A DNA stretch of 64,000 nt from Symbiodinium natans (lineage: Eukaryota > Sar > Dinophyceae > Suessiales > Symbiodiniaceae). The notes under the pieces are model-generated. The model saw nothing but the letters and a program-made list of their open reading frames with translations. It was not told the origin of the DNA and did not search any database. This document shows, one piece after another, positions 1-12,491 of this stretch (its first letter is position 1; every line of letters begins with the position of its first letter). The position numbers and the translations under genes are program-made. The stretch is taken from positions 844,713-908,712 of the forward strand of contig CAJNDS010002845.1 in assembly GCA_905221605.1 (NCBI GenBank), written 5' to 3'.

Positions 1-592
1 ACTTGCAATAAGTCGCCAGGTCATCTTGATCGAGGAGTCACATGTTTCGGGTATCCTCTGCCTGTAAACCCTTGACCGGCACATCCAGCTTGAGAGATGA
101 CCCATCCGGAACGAGAGTTGATATACGTTCCACTTTGCCCCAAGGGTAAGATCAGCACAACAGAGCTTCAACAACTCTTTTGGCAATGCTGCCCCCAGGC
201 CGAGGCGGACACAGCTGCACAGAACCTGAGCCCTTGTTGGGTGGTGTTGGGTGGGGCGGAGGTTTTTCTAGAGCTCAAGGGGGGGGGGGGGGGGGGTGCT
301 CTTTCCGGTATTGCCAGAGTCCGCTTGCAACTTAAGCTTTAACAATCTCTTTCAACATGCGGCAGGGGGGTTTAAGTTGACCTAGCCCTCCCCGATCTGA
401 GGATGTATTTCGAGGCGAACGCCGAGCTCGAGAAGAAGACGGATATGCATCAGATGGTGTCTTGCCCTTCCCTTGTGCCCTTCCCCGGATGTTGTGCATC
501 GGTGGTTTCATACGGGTTCCTTCAGCGACGTTGCCCAGCATCCTCTTGCATGGTAAGAACGGCCGCGCAGGGCTCGGGTGTGAAAAGTCCAG
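1..592. other. No gene recognised; contains a poly-G run
   Basis: No exon with a convincing protein and splice sites was found here. A G homopolymer lies near 279-297. The short open frames on both strands look like chance frames. Confidence 0.5.
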
Positions 593-2284
593 GTGGAGAT
601 GGTTCGAACAAAGACAGACGACTTCTACAAGGCATTGGACCAGATGACCACGAGCACCCTTGACCGAAATTGCAGGGCCGCTTCAAGTCGGGGGCACACG
701 CGATGATGTGTTGAGCGCCTGGTCTTCAGGGCTTCAGGGCTTTAGCAGTGCGCATATTGGGGGAAGGGGGGGGGGGGGCGGGCTGGGGAAAGGGGGTGGC
801 GTTGAGCTTAGGTCTTGGATCCCCAGACAGATCCAAGTGCCGATTCTTGTAGAGCCCTCGCACCAACGCCCTTCTCCGAGGTCCCACAGTTGTTCGCACC
901 AAAAAACATCGACAGCCTCCCGAGAACATGGGGGTTCTTAGGGGCTTCTTAGGGTGAATAGGGGCCAAGTTGACAGTTATTCGTGTCCTGACACTCCTAC
1001 TTGGCCCTCAAAAAGCTGCATGCTGCGCTATAAGAAAGGGATGTGGAATAACTTCCTTACATAAGAGCATGTAAGGCATGGAAGCTACGCTGAAGCAGCA
1101 GAAGGAGAGCGGCTCGAACGACACAAAGCCGGCATATGCAGCTGGCCGTATATGGGGGTGCAGGCATGTAGGACATGTAGGACTCACTACAGTGACCGGT
1201 GGTTTTTGACAATAGGGAGCCGGGTCTAGTCCTTGCTACAGTGCTACAGATGCTGTTGTCACTTTTGCTGCTGTTGCTTGGTGTTGCTTGGTGTGGCTTT
1301 TTGTTGGTGTCGGTGTTGGTGTTGTGGCAGTTCTGGTTGTTTTGATTGTGGTTGTTGTGGTTGCTTTGATTGTGGTGGAGGTGGTGGCGGTGGTGGTGGT
1401 GGTTATTGTGGTGGCGGTGGTGGTGGCGGTGGTGGTGGTGTTTTTTGCCATTGTTGATGCTGTTGCTGCTGTTGCCGCCATTACGGTTTTTTGCCGTCGT
1501 TGCCGTTGCTTCAGTTGCTCGTGGTGCTTTTGTTGTTGACGGCGTGTTATTCGCCCATGGTTTGCAACCTGTGGTCTGTTTCATGCGGTTCCGCCTGTTC
1601 ATCTAAGGAGCTTGTCCGTGAAGACACCAATGTCAGGGCAAGCATGGCGCCCTGGCTGTTGCGCGATTCAGTACCCCCTTCCCCGAAACAAACACCGCCA
1701 GTCCACCCCCCGAAAAAAGAAAACATTAACCAAGACTTGAATATGATTCATACAGATTTCATGCGCAATCCTTGTCACATACTATGACTCAGAAACTGTT
1801 CACATGATTGGTAGGGGGATTGAGATTTGGGAGAGACATGCGAGAGTCAGAGCCGCAAATGACACCAGGAAGCATATAACGAGATGGTCATCGTTTTCCA
1901 GCGCTTACACTCCAAGAACAAGGAGTCCGATGACATAGCTGTACCCCTTGTGTACCCCTTGTCAGAACTGTAAGAGAGTCGGGCTTTGCCATTTTAACAA
2001 TGGCAGGGTATGAAGACTATGAAGGGCAGGTTCGCCCCCCCCCCCCCCCCCCAAGAACCCAAACCTGGTCTTAGTCTCCATCACTTCCATCGTTTGACCA
2101 GCAGCCCGTGTCGAAAGCTTCCAGAGCTGTGATCGAGCAGATGAGCTTGAGTTGTTTCGGGTGCCCGGAGGAGTTCTACGACTTCATCGTCGTGTCTTGA
2201 CTACGTTAAGTTTGAGTCATTGCAAGGTCACTCCGCATGCCACGTTGGCCCTACCTGTGGTGCTTTGCATGCATATGTAGATAC

Positions 2285-2315
<31 letters not shown>

Positions 2316-2483
2316 TTTATTTATATCGTATATTACATATATATATATATATTTATTTATATCGTATATACACACTGATGATCCCTACGCCCAAGCTCTG
2401 GAAGTCATCCTGTGCAGGGCAGCGTCCACGAGATCCAGGAGAACGCGAATGCTGCCTACACTCTTCAGTGTGATCCGACGGAG
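593..2483 (+). CDS. Phase-0 exon series of an unidentified protein (possible 5' part of the enkurin gene)
   Basis: Four short open stretches look like exons, and all start and end in phase 0: 593-661 (begins VEMVRTKTDDFYKALDQ, possible GA donor), 1608-1670 (ELVREDTNVRASMAPWLL), 1869-1940 (EAYNEMVIVFQRLHSKNK) and 2418-2483 (GSVHEIQENANAAYTLQ). Each follows AG|G. The second and third end at identical donors, GTACCCC. The protein family is not recognised; the sequence is mostly polar and helical. The exons continue in the same phase and strand into 3564-3626, 3864-3935 and then the enkurin exons. They may be one gene or two adjacent genes. The real start codon was not found. Exon calls rest on splice consensus and protein-like composition only. 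Confidence 0.4.
1235..1480. repeat. Trinucleotide-rich tract (GTT / GGT / TGG)
   Basis: About 240 bases of imperfect GTT and GGT/TGG triplets. They give spurious Cys/Gly/Val-rich frames on one strand and His/Thr/Asn-rich frames on the other. It lies between candidate exons and is best read as intronic simple sequence. Confidence 0.85.
2036..2053. repeat. Poly-C homopolymer
   Basis: An uninterrupted run of C inside a candidate intron, between exons 1869-1940 and 2418-2483. Confidence 0.9.
2281..2368. repeat. AT-rich microsatellite
   Basis: Two AT dinucleotide runs separated by T-rich and TTTATTTATATCG repeats. It lies inside a candidate intron just before exon 2418-2483. Confidence 0.9.
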
Positions 2484-3563
2484 GTGGCCCCAGCAGCAAT
2501 AAAAGTTTGGCTTTGCTTGGAAAGATTCGGGATCTTTGATCACTCACAGTCCATCGGACCTTGCCCTCTCTTCCTTTAGCTGCCACCGCTGTAAATGCAA
2601 TACAAGAGCCTACATAATAATTACCAAGATGATGCCTTCGTAGCGAACGCAAACTGCCCCAAATACTGTGGGAAAAAGCTTTTTGGCTTTCGCATGCAGG
2701 CAGAAACTGTAGCTTTTGGCAACAACGCTGAACAGGACAACGCCTGGTGGCTGGACAGTACTGAAGTTGAACTGACAGATGCCGTTGCATACCTTGGCAT
2801 CCATACGGCCCTCTGAAAGACCAATACGGGGCTTTTACCTACAGCATGAAAGGGAGATATAAATCGCAATAGGGGGTTTTGCTCGTGCAAACTGCCTGGT
2901 GAAGAAGAGAAGTAAAATCCCATGCACATTAATGAGCTAATAAGAATATCATTGCGACCTTTGTGAGTCTTTTGGTGGGCTCTCTATTTCTCTTTTCCTC
3001 TTCCTTGTTTATTAGTATTCTTCATGCGCGAGCTTCTGAGAGCATATGAATAATGCAGTGAAAGAACAGATGAACAGGAAAAAAAGCAAAAGACACTAGC
3101 AAAAAGCCTGTTAAAATGATTGATCATCTGGGGCTGAGTCTTAATGTCTTGACTTGTAACCGGCTTAGAGACCAGTCCAACCGCAGCACCCACCACACCT
3201 TGAGACCCAAACCAGCCGTTTGCTGAGCAGGTTCCTGTTTTGTCCTTAACAGGGCAAGCCCCGTCCAATCGCACAGCAATTAATCGTTGGCAAGCCACAT
3301 ACCAAAGGATGTTTCATTCATTTCTCCTTGTGGACACGATCCACCAAAGCTCAACAGCTTCAATACCCACGTGTACTTGGGGCGCACCCGCATCTCCACA
3401 TAGACATCTGTGCAGACAGAATGCAAGAAGTGGCAGTGCCCCGGTCTATCAGCCTTCCCTTGCAACAGACAGCCAAACAAAATTAGGACCACAGGTGTGA
3501 ATGAAGCTGCCAGCATCTCGAGTTAACACCCTGCACCCTGAGATCCTTATAAGACTGTTTGAG

Positions 3564-6244
3564 GAACTCGAGATGAGCGTGGGCAAGGAGGAGTTCCAAG
3601 AGAAGTGCGGCAAAGGCATGTGGAAGGTCGGGGACACGTTGCTTCAGAAACTCCTACGCTAACGGCCCCTGGAGGTGTACGGCTCGTTTGTTGTGACCCG
3701 ACAGGTCACCCTGCTGTGCCTCATAATATGTCCGACCTGGCTAGGGTGGTTTCTGAGAGGCTTTGAAACCAAACCGCACGCTGAAGGCACTTTGAAGACA
3801 GTTTTGGGGCATAGGCATTCTCCAAGGCTTGGAAGAAACATTGGCACCCTGAGATCCCTGAAGGACTTGCAGCTGGAGCGCTTCAAGTTCCCGCACAAGA
3901 AGTCCGAGGTGAACCCCAAGGCCAGCAGTAGAAAGGTAACCATAGCTGAGCAAGGACTAAGAGCAACTCATGTGAGAACTCATGGTGTTTAAGAGCTGTT
4001 CAGGGTTTGGCGTTTACAAGGTCCAAGATTTAGCTAGTTTGGATGTGATCGAGTTTCACCAAACCCGTCTTTGCAACAAGAGGGGTCGTCCCGATGAATT
4101 CGCAGCAACAAGTGGCACACTTGAGCTCGTAGCCTTCTGAAGCCCCAAGCTGGCCAGTGGCAGCGTCGGCCTCAACCCTAAACCGCCTAAAGGGCCCCTT
4201 TCAACACCCCTAACTGCAACCAAATCCGAAGCCCAAAGTGCCCAAAGCGAAAGGCCAAGCTGCCGGAGTAAGTGCCCCGTGGCCTGGGCCTCCACTCTGA
4301 GCTCGGATCCACGGCCCTGCCTCAAGTTCCTCGTGGCTTGCCTGTTGCAGTGTTGTTTCGGACCTGAAAGACTCAAGTGACAACCCCAGTACTCTCGCAA
4401 CAGAGGGTCTCGTCCGTCCTTCTGTTTCGAGCATGTTTCTGAAAGAAAGGGCCCGCACTTGTGGAACCATATTTTTTTGCCAAGCCCCCTCGGCAAGGAC
4501 TAGTGACCTCACTCACCTGCCATTTCTGTAGGGAACCAACCAAAAAACCCTTCTCTGGCCTCTAAGGGGCCAGGATGAGCTGAGATGAGCTGAGGGCGTC
4601 TCGCTCAGACCTTCAGCGGATTGTCAGACGACGGCGTCTCAGGAAAAAAGCTCAGACCTCGAGGTAGCGCAACCTCGAGGTAAGGCAACCTCGTCTGCAA
4701 TCAGACCGCAGTGCTTAGAGTTGCACCTTGGAGACGCAGGACTACGGCAAGGTCCCCAAGTACCTCACACACATCAAGAAGGCCATTGGTACCGTATGCA
4801 TGTTCTCTCGATTAGGAATGCTGCACAAGATTTCGGAAAGCCGTTTGCACACGAAATGTTGTCACGGCTGCAGCTGGTCAGGACATCGACGCAGAGTATG
4901 AGTACATCCGCCAGCTTCTTGCTCAGATTCCTCACCCCCCTCCACCTCCAACTCTAACTATGTCTTCTGCCATGGGATCCGGCAATGCTATCCAGCAACC
5001 TTTCTGCCGCTCTCTGCTCACGCGTGAGTTGCCCCGCCGAGGTTGCAACAGCTGCGAGAGCAGGAAGAAGCTGACAGAATGAGGCGCGGCCTCTAAGCCT
5101 CTAAGTGCCTCTAAGCCACAAAGTCTAGAAGCGGGCGTCCTTGCAGAATGAATGTGTCCTAGCCTGAGGTTTGTCGTCTTCCCCCCTAGACCCATACCCT
5201 CAAGGTCCGATTCCCTCCAAGCAAAAGCATATTGCAATCCCAGGGAGTGCCCTTATAAGGCCACTCCAAGAAGATGAGCGCCAGCAGCTGATCGAAGGCC
5301 TGAAGACGAAATGGGAATCAGCATCCTGGCCGATTAGACACCCGTCCCTCTTGTTTTCAGGTTTGGCAAATTGGGTGCTCCCGCGTCGATTTCTGACAAA
5401 GCCTTCTAAGACTCGGGGGCAATCGGATCAGACTTCCAAGTCTTTTGGACATTGGGTCGAGACTTTTTGGCTGTTTTAGGCATCACACTTTTGATTGCAC
5501 CGCATTGCTTTACGTTGGATTTCGGACGGTGCCCCACCTGCTGCATCAAGGTGAACACTTCCTACCAGGCGGGAGGGGGCGTTTTTCGCCAAGGGCAGCT
5601 AGCTTCTGTTTGGATCAGGCGTTAAGAACCACTCAGCTCTCAGGAATCATGTGCTCAGTTCATGGGCTGGGAGATATTCTTGTAGTTACACTGACAGCTC
5701 CTGAGTGCTACGATGTTGGCCCCACTATAGTTGCCAAGAGCTCCGGCTCATCTTAGTCGCGTGCAGGGCGGCACTCACATCACCAAGCTTGACACCATGG
5801 GAAAGATGAAGCGCAAGGACAGCGTGACCAGACTCTATCCTCGCGTGACAGCTGGGCTGGCGAGCATTCATATAAAGCCTCAGCCATGAATCACAAGTGC
5901 TATCAGTGAAGCGGGTGGCAAATCTTTGGAGACATGATCACGCATGGCTGTTTTCCAGAGGAGCGGCATGAGGCCGAGCTTTCGCAGATTGAGAAGGCCA
6001 TCCGTTCATTGTATTGATTGTAGCGCTTCAACTTTCAGGGCTTTTGCAGCCTTCCAAACCCCACCGAAGGCCCCGACACCCAAGACCGGGAAGCATTCGC
6101 CAGACCGCCCGAAAAGAGACCAGGAAGAATGCTCAATGATTGTCAAGTGCAAGTGTCGTGCGGTTTCGTTCTGTGGCCATTGATGGGCATCAGGACATTG
6201 AGAAACTCAGCAAGAAGAACATCATCATCAACGCGGAGGAGTGA
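3564..6244 (+). CDS. Enkurin-domain (axonemal) protein, multi-exon
   Basis: Enkurin proteins sit inside the doublet microtubules of cilia and flagella; dinoflagellates are flagellated. The supported C-terminal exons are 4740-4781 (DYGKVPKYLTHIKK), 4882-4925 (DIDAEYEYIRQLLA), 5260-5320 (PLQEDERQQLIEGLKTKWES), 5551-5568 (VNTSYQ), 5767-5823 (GGTHITKLDTMGKMKRKDS), 5964-5996 (RHEAELSQIEK) and 6194-6244 (DIEKLSKKNIIINAEE, then TGA). Spliced, they follow the family's order: the Y-G-x-x-P-x-Y box, the ERxxLxxGLKxxWE box, and the terminal DIxxxxKxxIIxxA tail seen in animal enkurins. Phases match at every junction. Donors are GC, GA, GC, GC, GT and GC. Likely upstream exons in phase are 3564-3626 and 3864-3935 (the latter with an AAG|GTAACC donor). 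The N-terminal SIYNLIP-type box was not located. The family call is confident; the 5' half is not. Confidence 0.82.
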
Positions 6245-9200
6245 TGAATGCTGCTGCATGTTGTGTGCCCTGGCAGGTTTGTGGGGTCTGGAGCACTTCT
6301 GCACTGCAATGATCGTTGAGGATGTTGACGGGATGTCACATGTTAGGGCTAGTCAGGGCTCGTCGCCCAAGAGGAACTCATGATTAACTCATGTGAGCAA
6401 ACCTGAGCCAAGGTTAGGAGTTTTGCTCTCGAAGCCCGGCAGCAACAAACTGCTGGCCTCCTGGGCTTATGGTGACAGAGAGGCCACTGGACTTTGACAT
6501 GGGCTGATATGGGCTGTGGTAGGGACTCGATGATTCTTTCGGTCCCCAGAGGTGAGGGGCGTTTCGGATCGGATTTCCTTGTGGTGTTTCCACGACGCGA
6601 GCCATCGCGGCTTGCGGAACCTGTGGCCCTCCTCCAACACCTAGTTTCCTCCAGTGGCATTCATTTAGGCTTCACACCCAGACCCGAATACGACAGGAAG
6701 TTGTATCAGCCGTTGCTTTGCAGGTGCGCCTGCCTTGTCCACTGCCAAGAAGAGGGGAAGGAGGTCTGCGAAATGCTCATGGGCTTGTCTCTGCTGATCT
6801 CCAGTCTAGAGCGCAGGGCTTATCCAGGGGTCCGGCATAAACCGGCAGCGACTGGCAGCTGAAGCCCATGGCTGCGAGCAGTCTCATTGCCCTCCTTCGC
6901 ATCTCCTTGGCCCACACTAAAGTTTATTAAAGAATGCAGAAAAACTGGACGGATCTAGAGACCAAGACACATCAGCACCCTGACATAACCCTATAGACAG
7001 GGCCATCCTCTGCACCGTCTGCACCTCATCTGCACGCCCCACACGGGTCTGACCCAATTCGAGCGCCTGGGCCGTAAAATTCATGGCCATGTTGCAGGCG
7101 TGATGTAAAAAGACCTGCTCCTGAAATTCGCAAAGACACACATCCAAGCTGATGTAGACACTCGACAATCGACGCGGTTAAGGTGTTGAGGACTTACATG
7201 TCGCGCTTACGGCATCTATAAGCATCTCTTCCAGAAGAACAGGAGTGGGAGTCGGAGTTGGTAGCTTCGTGCGGATGTGGCCAGAACATGGGCCGCTGTC
7301 TGCAGGAAGTTTGCTGAGTGTTTCAGGCGATGGCCAGGATCAGCACGACCTAGCGGAAGCTTTATGATTTCGTGACTCCAAGGAGGCAACGCTCTTCCTG
7401 GCCCTGCAAAATGCTGCAGTCTCGTCAGCTCACGGACACAAGTTCAGAGCTTGTGCGAGGCCTTGTTGGGACCTTCCGATGCACACTAGAGTCACTAGAG
7501 GCTTACACAGCTTACACAGCTTACACAGATCCGGGTATGAGGCGTCTGGACGAATATCTTGCATGTTCTTTCGGCTAACGCTCTAAAGTCAGCTTGTTCA
7601 GTCCACCAGCTGTAACCATCCAGTCCTCAGTCGTGTGACAGAACCCAGCTCTGCTTTTCATTTCGTCCTTGCTCAGAGCCCTCAGCAGCTTTGACTAAAC
7701 CTTGAACCTGAAGTACGTGCCTGAAAGAGCCTGGTTCCTAACCAATTTGGATGATCGGGGAGGGATCCGGGAGGATCTTGTCAAGGTCGCCCAGGTTCGG
7801 CTTTGGGGTTGCCCTTCGTTTCTCTCCCCCCTTGAGAAGTTTCTAGCGTTGATGGGTGCGGCGCAGGAAGGTTTCCAGGAAGGTGCCTTGCCGATGTGGG
7901 CAAGCATGCCGAATCATGCAACACAACAGAACAAGTTCGTCGGGTCGGAATTCTGGATGTTAAACGAACCTTCTTCATGAAACCTAATGGAATGGCGAAA
8001 GCACTCCATGTCGACTCAGCCGATCCGAAGCGATAGCCCGAACGCATATTTTTCATTATTCGAATTATTTTTGCTGTTGTTATATTCATATTATTATTAT
8101 TGTTATTACTATTGTGAATTTGTGGCAGCTTCCAGCAAGAAGGTCATGGCCACAGTAGCTCCTCATCCAAAACAGAGCCCATTCCAGATTTGAAGGTCTG
8201 TAACTTCCGATGCAGGAGCTAGCCCTCAGTCATGCAGCAAGTGTTATAAGGCCGGCGCTGAGCTACTAGTATCACTACCAGAGAACCACTCGTTCGGTTG
8301 TGAAAACAGAGTGGATACGAAAATAAGCCTAATTAAGACAGTACGGCTTGCAGTATTCGTCAAGGTGCTGTGCCCAAATGCCGACAGCCGCCGAACTTAC
8401 TGTAGCTCGATCCTTGCAGATTGATCTTTGAGGCGGTCTGGAGACACGATGCTTGACTGTAGGAAATGTGGTGGACATGTTCAACCTGTTCAAGCACCAC
8501 ATGGTACTTGCTGATTAGATTGAAAGTCATGCAAGCTGTCCTAGTGCAATCAGACAAAAAATGGAATCTTGCAACCGAGTGGCGAGTACAGTGACCCCTT
8601 CACTTGCGCTCTTTGTTCTTTTTTGTGAATTTAAGCGAACACATCGCAATCGGCTAGTGCTAGCTGTAATGAGGAGTGCCACGCATGGTTGGACAAAGCA
8701 CTTTCAGTCAATAAGCATCACTAAGCCGCATGGCAGCAGATGCCAGCATGATCAATCGTGCCTGTCTCACTCATTCCTCAACACAACAATGACGCTGTGA
8801 CGCTGTGACTAAACACCTTCAGCACAAAAAAAGTTGGGCTCGGTCGCAAGTGGTAGGCGATGGTAGGGCAATGGATGATATAATGGTTTGGGCTCGGTGC
8901 AGTAGTACCTGCATAATCCCTTCCCCCCCCCACCCCCCCGGCAGTATAAAAACAAACCCAAAACCCCTAAAGGGTTTTTAATATTAGGGGGGGGGGGGGT
9001 TCTGATCGTTTGTCCGAACAAAACAACCAGTCCTTCTAGCTTGCTGGCTCAGTCATAGATCAGGTTTCAAGCTTTAGGCCTGATAAGTTTCAGGCTTCCC
9101 CGCCCCCTAATTCTGTAGAGTTTAAAAGGGGCGACTGCCGGACCGGGTTTTGGGGCCAGAGGGTTTTTGGAAGGGATGTTGCACCTCTGGGAAGTGCTAT

Positions 9201-9720
9201 TCGCAACTTAACTTCCAGATTGTCATTTCAAAGTGGTGCAAGGCGTTGCGCAGCTTCTGTGTGAGTGTCGAGCCCTTTCTTGAAACCCTCGCAGAATGCA
9301 TCCCATGCGCGACGTTTTCAACTTTACTGGAAGCATTGGTATCAGATCTGAACGATCTTCCACTGACGCGTGATCCCAACGCGCAAACGGCCCCAACACC
9401 CCATAGCCATCATTGCCGTAGACCCTGCAATCTTGATTGACTGACGCGAGAAGACTTGAGCCATGGTCATGGCACAGAGTTTCACGCTTAATGTTGTATG
9501 TTCCCGCTTATCTGAGGTCAGCGCCTGACTCTGGCCGACATCTCCCTAGCTTTCACCTTGCAAAGCCCCATGGAGAAGGCCTGGTCAGGTAATTGTGGGG
9601 AGTACATCGTGACCTCAGGTGCTGGGGAGAGGTAATCGGTGCAGGCCTCAAAACCGCCTGCTGCAAACTTGCAGAGTCTGGAATGTGCATGCTGGCATGA
9701 TTTTCAAGGCAGCTTCTTTG
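6245..9720. other. Region without a recognised gene
   Basis: I read both strands here and recognised no family. Weak coding-like stretches include 7702-7795 (+, NLDDRGGIREDLVKVAQ then GT), 8125-8192 (+, SKKVMATVAPHPKQSPF then stop) and 9210-9400 (+). None has two confirmed neighbouring exons. A small TTACACAGC triplication occurs near 7500-7530, a TAT-rich patch near 8080-8110 and G/C homopolymers near 8920-8940 and 8987-8999. Confidence 0.4.
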
Positions 9721-9722
9721 TC

Positions 9723-10110
9723 TGCCTCTCTCGCTCTTGATTACGTTCTCTCTGTCTGCCTCTCCCTCCCTTCCCATCTCGCTCGCTCGCTCTTTCTCTC
9801 TCTCTCTCCCTCTATCCCTCTCTCTCTCTCTCTGTCCTCGCTCGCTCCCGCTTTCTCCCTCTCTCCATCTCTCTCTTCCTCCCTCCCTCCCCGCCCCACC
9901 CTCCCCCCCCCCTTCCTGCTCTCTCCCTCTCTCCCTCCCTGCCTCCCTCCCTCCCTCCCTCTCTCCCTCCCTCTCCTCTCCCCCTCCCCCTCTCCCCTCT
10001 CCCCCTCTCCCCTCTCCCCCTCTCTCCCTCTCTCCCTCTCTCCCTCTCTCCCTCTCTCCCTCTCTCCCTCCCTCCTCTCTATTCTCTTTCTCCCCCTCTC
10101 GCTGTCATCT
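9723..10110. repeat. Long CT/CCT-rich microsatellite
   Basis: Nearly 390 bases of C and T on the + strand, with CTCTCT, CCTCCCTC and CCCCTCTC sub-repeats. All six frames stay open across it, giving Ser/Leu/Pro-rich or Glu/Arg/Gly-rich artefacts that should not be called as genes. Confidence 0.95.
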
Positions 10111-10677
10111 GTGCGCGAAGTGGAAGTTCCACCTTGCTGCTTTGCGAGGCAGGCCAGGATGCTTGGCGCAAGGCCTATCCGCACACTGTGAGGCGGCTTT
10201 GGCGTAGTCAAGGTTTTGTGAGACTCGAGTACCGTGCCCCTCCTCGCGACGTGTTTTGCCAGTGGGGGGGCTTGGGAATGCCTCAGACTGCAACTGGTGA
10301 TAGCAGCTTTGGTGCTCTGTGCATGTGCGGGGTGGCCGTTTCAGTTACAAGCATTCCACGCATGTGCCCTTTGTTGGGAAGCCCCTTGGTGCGAGACTGG
10401 AGGTGGCTGCTCACCTGCTTACACCAGCTGGCCGCGAAGGCGACCACGCCTTCTGCCCCTCAGGTGCCTCGGGTCCCGGTTCAGTAGTTGACCCCTTTGC
10501 CACAGCCTCCAACGCGCTTTTTCAACACACATCCTCCTCCTATACCCGTTGTAAGCTGCTTAGGTCCATTGAGGTTGGAAGCTCGTGAACTCTCCTGAAC
10601 TGCACTCTATTCGTTGAATAGATGGTGCGGGGCTTTGGCGAGCTGCGCCGCATCCCACTGTGAATTGTGAGAGCCAG

Positions 10678-11751
10678 GCACAGCCGGCTGCACCCAAGGC
10701 TGCAGCCAAGACACAGGCGAAGGCCGAACCTGCTGAAAGACGTTTTCCACTGTAGGAGCCTTGCTTTATTCCGCAAGAACGTCAGGACTTCGGAGGTCGG
10801 CCAACAGTGTTGGCAAGACTGGTCAGCATTTTGCTTACAGGATGTTCTAGTTTGGCACTGTCAGATGTACGAAGCCTACATCCCAAACCATCTGAAAGCT
10901 GAGTTTTCCAATGCCCCACATAGGGCCAGCGCAGAACTTTTCCAGGCGGAGGGGCCCAAGCCCAAAGCGGAGCCGAAAGCTGCACCGGAGCCGAAGGCAG
11001 CCCCGAAGTTTGTTCATTGTGGGTGTGCGGACGAGTCAGCACATCTTGGTGTTGGGATCCACAGCTTGGGGCTCTCAGTTTGAGGCGTTTCGGACCGGAA
11101 GTTCAGGGCCAATGGAGTGAGCGCACTTTAGCAACGACTCTGCAAAACATGGTTCCCCGTAGATTCATAGCATCTTTTTCATGTTCGGCATATGTGTTGG
11201 GGTTGTGAAACGTTTTTTCTTGCAACCTGACATTGGAATAGATCAAAACTAGTTCACTACAAGGCTTGTTTGCAAAACAGCCAGTGACTCAGTGTGAGAC
11301 TCCCAACCGCTGCGAAGCTAATTGCAGGCGGCAGCCGCGGCAGCGGCTGGTGAGGAAGGCAGGGTCTGCGAGTGAAGTCATCCGGGCCTTCCTGTAAGGG
11401 AGCCGAGGTCTGGTGTAGCAGACTCAGCCACACCCCCCTGCCATGGCATCCTCGATGGCTTTCTGGCAGTCAAGAAGTGGGGCAGAGTGCAGAAGATTAG
11501 GAACCCCCTACTCCAAGTTTCACTGGCACGAGACCACGGAGGTAGCAGCAAGAAGGAGGAGAAGAGAAAAGCAAAAGAAGCCGAGAAGAAGGTGCCCAAT
11601 GTGACTTTCAATATGCTGTCTCTTCGTTGTGAAGATCGTTCAGATTTACCGCAGGGATGTGCCCGGATGAATTCCCACTGCCAAGAGTTGCTGCGGCTGC
11701 CAGGCAAAGGAGGACGAAAAGAAACGGAAAGAGGAGGAGCCAAGCCCATGA
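10678..11751 (+). CDS. Ala/Lys/Glu/Pro-rich exons; candidate N-terminal extension of AspRS
   Basis: Five short exon-like blocks in phase 0, each after AG|G: 10678-10731 (AQPAAPKAAAKTQAKAEP), 10946-11011 (AEGPKPKAEPKAAPEPKAAP, donor GTTCAT), 11328-11363 (AAAAAAAGEEGR, donor GTCTGC), 11556-11591 (EEKRKAKEAEKK, donor GTGCCC) and 11704-11751 (AKEDEKKRKEEEPSP then TGA). Lys/Ala-rich helical extensions are common at the N-terminus of eukaryotic cytoplasmic class IIb synthetases, and the AspRS core starts about 1.3 kb downstream on the same strand. So these may be its N-terminal extension, with the last block spliced before the TGA. They could equally be a small separate gene ending at 11751. No start codon is fixed. 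Confidence 0.45.
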
Positions 11752-12173
11752 GATGAAAAAACTCCCAGGGTCCTAGGGCAAAGTCAAGGTTGGCTGCTTC
11801 CTTGAAGCGTTTTTGAAATGGATCGAGCAGGTAGTCAGCTGTGCTTGCGAAGGCAAGTCTGCAAGGCCTTGGCCCACATAATCTCCGGCAGGCGACAGTT
11901 TGAAGCAGTGCTGACAGGAGCGACTGGCGGCCCAGAACGCGAAGCATGCGACTTAGAAGATCCAGGAGAGGGTCAGAGAATCGTCTAGCTGTGGCTCAAA
12001 AGGGTTGGTGTCGGGCTCACATCAGAAAAGCTGCCTTCAGCTCGGCCCCTCGGCAGCCTGACATGCCACAGTGATTTGAATCCCGCTCTCGCGCCCTCTG
12101 AGGTTCGCAGGCCCGGACCTGACTTCAGAGAATTTTGAGGCGCGAGCCCCCTGTTCTCATACAAGAAGGGAAA

Positions 12174-12180
12174 GGGGGGG

Positions 12181-12213
<33 letters not shown>
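12174..12213. repeat. Poly-G run
   Basis: About 40 bases that are almost pure G with one or two T interruptions, inside the interval between the A/K/E-rich exons and the AspRS core. Confidence 0.9.
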
Positions 12214-12214
<1 letters not shown>

Positions 12215-12387
12215 TGGTAGGGAATGTAGGGGAGCGTGTGTCACTGTAGGGTTGGGAGGCCAGGGTTTGGGTTTGCAGAAAAAAAGTTGCTGCTTTTCAT
12301 TGGTGATGCCGGCAGGGTAAGGGGCCGTGTTAAGTCTTCGGTAGTCGGTTGCTCTCTGTGCTTTCGATAGGAGCATTCCTTTGGGAA

Positions 12388-12491
12388 CCTCTTCATCCAG
12401 AGCCAGAAGAAAACAGGCCGGATTCTTGACGACCTTGTAGCCATGCTGGGTGATAGCCATGCTGGTCGCAATCGAGTTGGCCAAGCCTCAG
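12388..12491 (-). CDS. Possible minus-strand exon, unidentified
   Basis: On the minus strand, after a GAG|GC acceptor-like site, the frame reads LANSIATSMAITQHGYKVV and continues through ...DEE to a GAG|GTTCCC donor-like site. The composition is protein-like, but I recognise no family and found no partner exon on this strand. It would oppose the neighbouring genes. Confidence 0.25.

Noticed and set aside
9619-10211. Long Ser/Leu/Pro-rich and Glu/Arg/Gly-rich frames.
   Set aside because: They are translations of a CT-rich microsatellite in different frames.
11378-11947. A 189-codon minus-strand frame.
   Set aside because: It is antisense to the + strand A/K/E-rich exons, which have splice sites and a consistent phase.
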